This document shows positions 39,562 through 43,640 of a DNA stretch of 43,640 nucleotides, one piece after another. This stretch comes from JACZST01 sp964195155. Lineage in GTDB: Bacteria; Actinomycetota; Acidimicrobiia; Spongiisociales; UBA5794. Under the pieces are notes generated by a model. It was not told the DNA's origin, ran no database searches, and saw only the letters and a program-made list of their open reading frames with translations. Within the stretch, counting starts at the first letter, position 1. Every line of letters begins with the position of its first letter. Location: contig CAXMOP010000103.1 in the NCBI GenBank assembly GCA_964195155.1, forward strand, positions 1-43,640, in the 5' to 3' direction. The position numbers and the translations under genes are program-made.

Positions 39562-40953
39562 TCAACCCCCACCCGATCCCGCCGCTCGGCGGCGCAGGTA
39601 CCGGCCCCGCCCGGGCTCGCCCACCAGTTTGCCGCCTTCGGCAACGACCTCGCCGCGGGAAATGGTCATGACCGGCCAGCCGCGAAAGGTCATCCCGTCA
39701 AAGATGGAGAAGTCCGAGTGCGCCGCAGTCGCATCGTCGCCGACGGTGTGCTCGGCATCGAGATCGACGATGACGAGATCGGCATCGGAGCCCTCGGCGA
39801 TAGTGCCCTTCTCCGGGTACAGGCCGAAGATCTTCGCCGGGCTCTCCGCCATGATCTGGGCGATTCGCCCAAGCGGCAGCCCGCGGCGGTAGTAGCCGCC
39901 GTCGAGGAGGGAGGGGACGATGAAGCCGACACCGTCGAATCCTGGCTTGACCGACCAGAAGTCCCCGTCGCCCATCTTCGCTTGGCGCAAAATTGGGTTG
40001 GAGTCGCTGCCCACCGTGTCGAGACGTCCGTCGGCCAGCGCTTCCCACAGCGCATCCTGATCCGCTTTCGCACGAACCGGGGGGCTCACCGTGGCCCGCA
40101 GCCCGGCCTCCGAGTCGATCGTATGCATCAGGTAGTGCGGGCAGGTTTCCCCAAACACGCGATCGTTGTCCCCCCAAGGGAGGGCCAGTGCATCCATGGT
40201 GAGCGCGGCGCTCAGGTGAACGAGGTACGTGGCGACCCCGGTCGTCTTGGAGAGGAGCATCATGGAGAGCACGCTGTCGGTCTCGCTGAGGTCGGGGGCG
40301 AGCCGCTCGTAGAAGGCCAGCGTGGGCTCCATCTCGTGCTCGATGCGACGGCGTGCCTCGTTCTTCAGCTCCTGGTTCTCGCAATGCACGTTGAGCACCA
40401 TGTGCTCGGAATCGATCTCCCGCATCGCTTCCATCACCGACCACACCCAACCGTTGTCGATGGGCCGGTCGCTATCGAAGACCTGCTTCTCCCTGCCCTT
40501 CCAGGCCAGGTTGATCTTGTACGAGGTGATTCCGAATCGACTCGTGGTCTCGGCCAGTTCGGTGAGGTGCGGCTCGGTGAGCAACTGCAGGTGGAAGGCG
40601 GAGTCGATGTAAGCGCCGTCCTCGTAAGTCTCGATGTACCCGGGAACGAGGTCGAGGTACGACCCGGTCGCCTTGAAATAGTTGATCAGCGTGGTGACGC
40701 CGCCGAGGGCGGCGAGACCGGTGCCGGGCTCGGTGTCGATGGCGAGGGGCTGATAGCCCCCAAGGTGGATGTGCGGATCAATCGCACCAGGCAGGATGTG
40801 GAGGTCGGTGGCGTCGATATGGTCGTCGGCAGCGATCTCGGTGCCGGCGGGGTGGATGGCGCTGACCTTGCCGTCATCAATCGCCACCTCGCCGAGGCGG
40901 GGCTCCTCACCCGGAACGACGACGGTGCCATTGACGATGGCGAGATCAACCAT
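39562..40953 (-). CDS. dihydropyrimidinase/hydantoinase-family cyclic amidohydrolase 2
   Basis: A 463-residue protein starts at ATG 40953 (MVDLAIVNGTVVVPGEEPRLG). Metal ligands: H61 and H63 (DPHIHLGG), K146 (TSYKINLAWKG), H190 (NVHCE), H246 (LVHLS) and D317 (VGSDSNP). It opens a cyclic amide ring. It is a distant paralogue of the hydrolase at 33760, with a different loop after the carbamylated lysine. The start overlaps the stop of the isochorismatase-family gene by 8 nt. Being between an amidase-like protein and a hydratase places it early in the inferred pathway. Candidates include hydantoins, dihydropyrimidines and cyclic imides. Confidence 0.9.
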   Translation of the reverse strand: MVDLAIVNGTVVVPGEEPRLGEVAIDDGKVSAIHPAGTEIAADDHIDATDLHILPGAIDPHIHLGGYQPLAIDTEPGTGLAALGGVTTLINYFKATGSYLDLVPGYIETYEDGAYIDSAFHLQLLTEPHLTELAETTSRFGITSYKINLAWKGREKQVFDSDRPIDNGWVWSVMEAMREIDSEHMVLNVHCENQELKNEARRRIEHEMEPTLAFYERLAPDLSETDSVLSMMLLSKTTGVATYLVHLSAALTMDALALPWGDNDRVFGETCPHYLMHTIDSEAGLRATVSPPVRAKADQDALWEALADGRLDTVGSDSNPILRQAKMGDGDFWSVKPGFDGVGFIVPSLLDGGYYRRGLPLGRIAQIMAESPAKIFGLYPEKGTIAEGSDADLVIVDLDAEHTVGDDATAAHSDFSIFDGMTFRGWPVMTISRGEVVAEGGKLVGEPGRGRYLRRRAAGSGGG

Positions 40954-41659
40954 TGGACGATGTGCTGAGGTAGTCGGCGGCCGACGACGCGTCGATGACG
41001 TCGGTGTATTTCATCCAGAGATCGAGCAGCGTCACCTGATGGGAGGCCGCGATTCGGTCGCCAACGGCATCGGCGACCACCGCCACCTTGTAGCCGCGGG
41101 TGACGGCGTCGACGGCGGTGGCCCGAACACACCCGCTCGTCGACACCCCGGTGACGATCAGGGTGTCGACGCCGAGACCGGTGAGGTAGGTGAGCAGCGG
41201 GGTACCGTAGAAGGCGCTCGCATAGCTCTTGTCAAGAATCAGATCATCGTCGATCGGGGCGATCTCGTCGACGATCTGGGTCCCCTGTGCTCCATCGAGC
41301 GTCGCATCCTTGTCCCAGGTCGACTTGCCGGCGAACGAGTCGAAGCGCACCGTCCGTTTCTGGACGTTGCGGGTATAGAGGACCGGCACATCCGCTCCCC
41401 TTGCCACATCGAGCAACCCGGCAATGGTGCGGATGGCGGCCCAGGCTCCTTCGCCACCCCCCGCCGGCCACCGATCCTGCTGCTCGTCGACCGGCTCATC
41501 GGCCCCGATGTAGTTGTACTGGCAGTCGATGACCACCAGGAGCGGCGAGCTCCCTAGTCCGCGGGCCTTCCCGTACCCCGCATTCGTGATCACCCGGCGA
41601 TCCTGATCGGTGAGCACGTCGCTCCACAGCGCGGTGACGTCGGGGGACTCAGCCATCAT
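40946..41659 (-). CDS. isochorismatase-family cysteine hydrolase (amidase-like)
   Basis: The protein has 237 residues from ATG 41659 (MMAESPDVTALWSDVL), chosen for GGGGCGG just upstream; a TTG at 41680 is possible. The catalytic triad is intact: D45 in LLVVIDCQYNY, K144 in ILDKSYASAFYGT, and C177 in VSTSGCVRATAVDA, with the preceding cis-peptide region GVSTSG. The family cleaves carbamoyl or amide groups, as in N-carbamoylsarcosine amidase, maleamate amidohydrolase and biuret or nicotinamide hydrolases. It overlaps amidohydrolase 2 by 8 nt and the upstream ABC ATPase by 11 nt, so it is part of the same operon. It is expected to take the ring-opened product of a cyclic amidohydrolase to a diacid, releasing ammonia. 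Confidence 0.88.
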   Translation of the reverse strand: MMAESPDVTALWSDVLTDQDRRVITNAGYGKARGLGSSPLLVVIDCQYNYIGADEPVDEQQDRWPAGGGEGAWAAIRTIAGLLDVARGADVPVLYTRNVQKRTVRFDSFAGKSTWDKDATLDGAQGTQIVDEIAPIDDDLILDKSYASAFYGTPLLTYLTGLGVDTLIVTGVSTSGCVRATAVDAVTRGYKVAVVADAVGDRIAASHQVTLLDLWMKYTDVIDASSAADYLSTSSNG

Positions 41660-42536
41660 CCGCCCCAGATTCAGGCTCAACAGGCGCTTGTTCGCTGAAA
41701 AGGTCCGCGCCGCCGAAGCCGACTTCCTCGGCTGTGATGGAATCGTCGTCTTCGGTCATGGGCGCCCGGTCGAGGACGGCGTGGAGGAAGGCTCGTGTGC
41801 GCGGATTCTGCGGGTTGGTCAGCAAGTCACGAGCGGGACCTTGCTCGACGATGACGCCGTGGTCCATGAACAACACGCGGTCGGCAACGTCGGCGGCGAA
41901 GCTCATCTCGTGGGTGACGACCAGCATCGTCATTCCCTGTTGGGCCAGCCGCTTCATCACCAGCAGGATCTCCCCGGCAAGCTCGGGATCCACCGCCGAG
42001 GTCACCTCGTCGAACAGCATCAACGCAGGCTCCATCGCCAGGGCACGGGCGATGGCGACCCGCTGCTGCTGGCCACCCGAGAGCTGAAGCGGGTAGGCAT
42101 CGGCCTTGTTGGCGAGACCAACCGAGTCGAGCAACTCCATGCCAAGGTCGTTGGCGTCGGACTTGCTCATGCCCTTCACCGAGCGAGGCGCCTCGGTGAT
42201 GTTGGCCAGCGCCGTCATATGCGGGAAGAGGTTGAACCGCTGGAAGACCATGCCGATTTCCTCGCGGATCTCACGCACTTCGCCCTTGTCGGCAAAGTGC
42301 ATGGACCCGTCTTCGGCCTGGTCGCAGACAATCCTCCCATCGACCACGATCCGACCACCGGTTGGCTCCTCCAGCAGGTTGATGCAGCGCAACATCGTCG
42401 TCTTGCCGGATCCTGAGGGACCGATGATGGCGACGACCTCGCCCCGCGCCACCTCGAAGTCGATGCCCTTGAGCACCTCGAGGTCACCGTATGACTTGTG
42501 CAAACCGCTGACGGTGACCAGGGCATCCATCGTCAC
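41649..42536 (-). CDS. polar amino-acid-type ABC transporter ATPase
   Basis: A 295-residue GlnQ/HisP-type ATPase starts at GTG 42536, overlapping the permease stop (ATG at 42530 is also possible). Motifs: Walker A GPSGSGKT, Q-loop GMVFQRFNLFPHMT, signature LSGGQQQR, Walker B LMLFDEVTSAVDPE and switch His in VVTHEM. The usual DEPTSA is DEVTSA here. A C-terminal acidic tail of about 40 residues (TEDDDSITAEEVGFGG) extends past the family core. With two permeases it forms an importer for an amino-acid-like compound. The periplasmic binding protein must lie beyond the window. Confidence 0.92.
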   Translation of the reverse strand: MTMDALVTVSGLHKSYGDLEVLKGIDFEVARGEVVAIIGPSGSGKTTMLRCINLLEEPTGGRIVVDGRIVCDQAEDGSMHFADKGEVREIREEIGMVFQRFNLFPHMTALANITEAPRSVKGMSKSDANDLGMELLDSVGLANKADAYPLQLSGGQQQRVAIARALAMEPALMLFDEVTSAVDPELAGEILLVMKRLAQQGMTMLVVTHEMSFAADVADRVLFMDHGVIVEQGPARDLLTNPQNPRTRAFLHAVLDRAPMTEDDDSITAEEVGFGGADLFSEQAPVEPESGADDG

Positions 42537-43183
42537 ACCCTGAGACGGAAGGCGTGCTCAACGCCCGCCGAAAGGATCAGAAGCACGGTCGTCATGCCGA
42601 GGTAGATCATTCCGAGGACGAAGATCGGCTCGATGAACTGGAAGTTGTTGCTGAAGATCCTTTGGGTGAGCAGGGCCATCTCGGGGACGGTGACCAACGT
42701 TGCGAGCGACGTCTGCTTGAGCAACGTGATGGCGTTGCCCGTATATGGCGGCATCATGATCCGCACCCCCTGGGGTATGACGATGCGGCGCATGTAGTGC
42801 GCCCTCGTCATCCCGAGCGCCTCTGCTGCCTCGGATTGGCCGGGAGGGACGGCGATGATCCCCGACCGAATCACCTCGGCCTGATAGGCCGCCGTCCACA
42901 GGCTGAACCCGACGATGGCGGCGACCACCGGACTGAACAGGATCCCGAGCTCCGGCAGGGCGAAGAAGGCGAAGAACAGGAGTATGAGCAGCGGGATCCC
43001 TCGGAAGAGCCAGCCAAACCCGATGGCAAACCACTGCAGCGGCTTCGAGGCCGACAACCGCATCAGGGACAGGGCGAACGCTCCCGCGGTCCCGATCACC
43101 AATGCCCACGCGAACATCTTGAGCGTGGCGCCGGCTCCCTTCCAGATCAGAGGCACCGAATCCCACACAGTTCCCCAGTCCAT
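42533..43183 (-). CDS. polar amino-acid-type ABC transporter permease 1
   Basis: A 216-residue HisM/GlnP-type permease starts at ATG 43183 (MDWGTVWDSVPLIWKGAGATLKM) with GAGGTGAG upstream. It has five hydrophobic segments and the ATPase-contacting EAA loop (AAEALGMTRAHYMRRIVIPQGVRIMMPPYTG). It is full length for the family. The stop overlaps the ATPase start by 4 nt, and 14 bp separate it from permease 2 upstream. The pair presumably forms the heterodimeric channel. Confidence 0.92.
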   Translation of the reverse strand: MDWGTVWDSVPLIWKGAGATLKMFAWALVIGTAGAFALSLMRLSASKPLQWFAIGFGWLFRGIPLLILLFFAFFALPELGILFSPVVAAIVGFSLWTAAYQAEVIRSGIIAVPPGQSEAAEALGMTRAHYMRRIVIPQGVRIMMPPYTGNAITLLKQTSLATLVTVPEMALLTQRIFSNNFQFIEPIFVLGMIYLGMTTVLLILSAGVEHAFRLRV

Positions 43184-43197
43184 TTGCTCACCTCCTC

Positions 43198-43640
43198 TCA
43201 GGTCTTGAGCGCAAAACGCCGCTCCAGCAGCTCCTGAGCCACGATGATCAACGTGGTCAGGATCACGTAGATCCCGGCGGCGGCGGTCAACAGCTCAATC
43301 GGCTGTCTCGTCGAGTTCGCCAGCTGGCGGGTGATGCCGGTCAACTCGACGATGCCGATGGCTACGGCAACCGAAGTGACCTTGAACACCAAGATCGAGT
43401 TGGACATATAGGTTGGGATGATCACCCGGATGCTCTGCGGGATGATGATCCTGCGCATGTAATGGCGTTTGGTCATCCCGAGACTCTCCGACGCCTCGTA
43501 TTGGCCGGGGTCGACCGAGATGATCCCCGCCCGGATGATCTCCGCAATGTAGGCGGCGGCGCTGAAGCCGAGCCCGAGGATCCCGGATTGAACGGGGGTC
43601 AGCCCCAGTTGTAGGCCGACGACCCAGAAGGCGAAGAAGA
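43198..43640 (-). CDS. polar amino-acid-type ABC transporter permease 2 (cut by window end)
   Basis: The visible 146 C-terminal residues begin FFAFWVVGLQLGLTPVQSG and contain the EAA loop ASESLGMTKRHYMRRIIIPQSIRVIIPTYMSN. The end is LERRFALKT and the stop is at 43198-43200. The N-terminus lies outside the window. It is homologous to permease 1 (for example KRHYMRRIIIPQ versus RAHYMRRIVIPQ). It belongs to the same operon, and a solute-binding protein gene may be next upstream. Confidence 0.92.
   Translation of the reverse strand, partial: FFAFWVVGLQLGLTPVQSGILGLGFSAAAYIAEIIRAGIISVDPGQYEASESLGMTKRHYMRRIIIPQSIRVIIPTYMSNSILVFKVTSVAVAIGIVELTGITRQLANSTRQPIELLTAAAGIYVILTTLIIVAQELLERRFALKT

Noticed and set aside
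38731..40968. 745-codon plus-strand open frame antisense to the LeuC-like gene and amidohydrolase 2
   Set aside because: Its codons mirror the real minus-strand genes, it matches no family, and long antisense frames are common in high-GC DNA.
36903..41659. Anaerobic nicotinate catabolism operon
   Set aside because: Hydratase, lyase and amidohydrolase types fit, but nicotinate dehydrogenase, hydroxynicotinate reductase and the B12-dependent mutase are absent from the window.
1..43640. CRISPR array or cas genes
   Set aside because: No regularly spaced direct repeats and no Cas-like proteins were seen.

Overview
The window reads as chromosome of a high-GC, free-living actinobacterium, most plausibly of the Acidimicrobiia type. 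This is an inference from GC-rich third codon positions, many GTG starts, ATGA-type gene overlaps, an ethylmalonyl-CoA pathway reductase (ccr), class III cyclase signalling proteins and an actinobacterial AfsR-like ATPase. No 16S or other taxonomic marker is present.

Left part, 1-7330, is accessory DNA. A DUF389 membrane protein gene is broken by an exact 20-bp tandem duplication. It is followed by a scrap of an IS481-type transposase, a Fic/Doc-type module, a HicAB pair, a short tyrosine recombinase, an AbiEi/AbiEii pair, and two paralogous XRE regulators flanking a DUF4160-DUF2442 pair. The two XRE genes share a promoter and operator architecture down to the base spacing. The block ends at a sequence resembling a decayed 3' half of an initiator tRNA, which could mark an old integration boundary.

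Middle part, 7557-20089, holds a large secreted ExeM-like nuclease with duplicated lamin-tail-like domains, a VapBC pair with an upstream inverted repeat, a DUF3024 protein, a biotin transporter bioY, a remnant nucleotidyltransferase, a single-chain fusion of CcdA, a TlpA-like thioredoxin and DUF3179, ftsH, a stub of zwf, and a short 6-phosphogluconate dehydrogenase.

Signalling part, 20183-32237: an AMP-forming acyl-CoA synthetase is followed upstream by a three-gene operon joined by 4-nt overlaps. An MscS channel with a C-terminal cyclic-nucleotide-binding domain sits between two paralogous membrane sensors whose cyclase domains have lost catalytic residues. A 24-bp perfect palindrome lies between this operon and a divergent adenosine-kinase-like gene. 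Next is a 1015-residue cyclase/NB-ARC/TPR protein whose cyclase residues are intact.

Right part, 32301-43640, is metabolic: ccr with a coupled 23-codon upstream frame, a dihydropyrimidinase-family hydrolase, an IclR regulator with its probable operator, an EthD-like protein, a lipoprotein, and a tightly packed minus-strand run. That run encodes two permeases and an ATPase of an amino-acid-type ABC importer, an isochorismatase-family hydrolase, a second dihydropyrimidinase-family hydrolase, LeuC/LeuD-like hydratase subunits and a methylisocitrate-lyase-family lyase. Read in transcription order this suggests import of a cyclic amide or imide, ring opening, deamidation, hydration and carbon-carbon cleavage. 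That pathway is inferred and the substrate is unknown.
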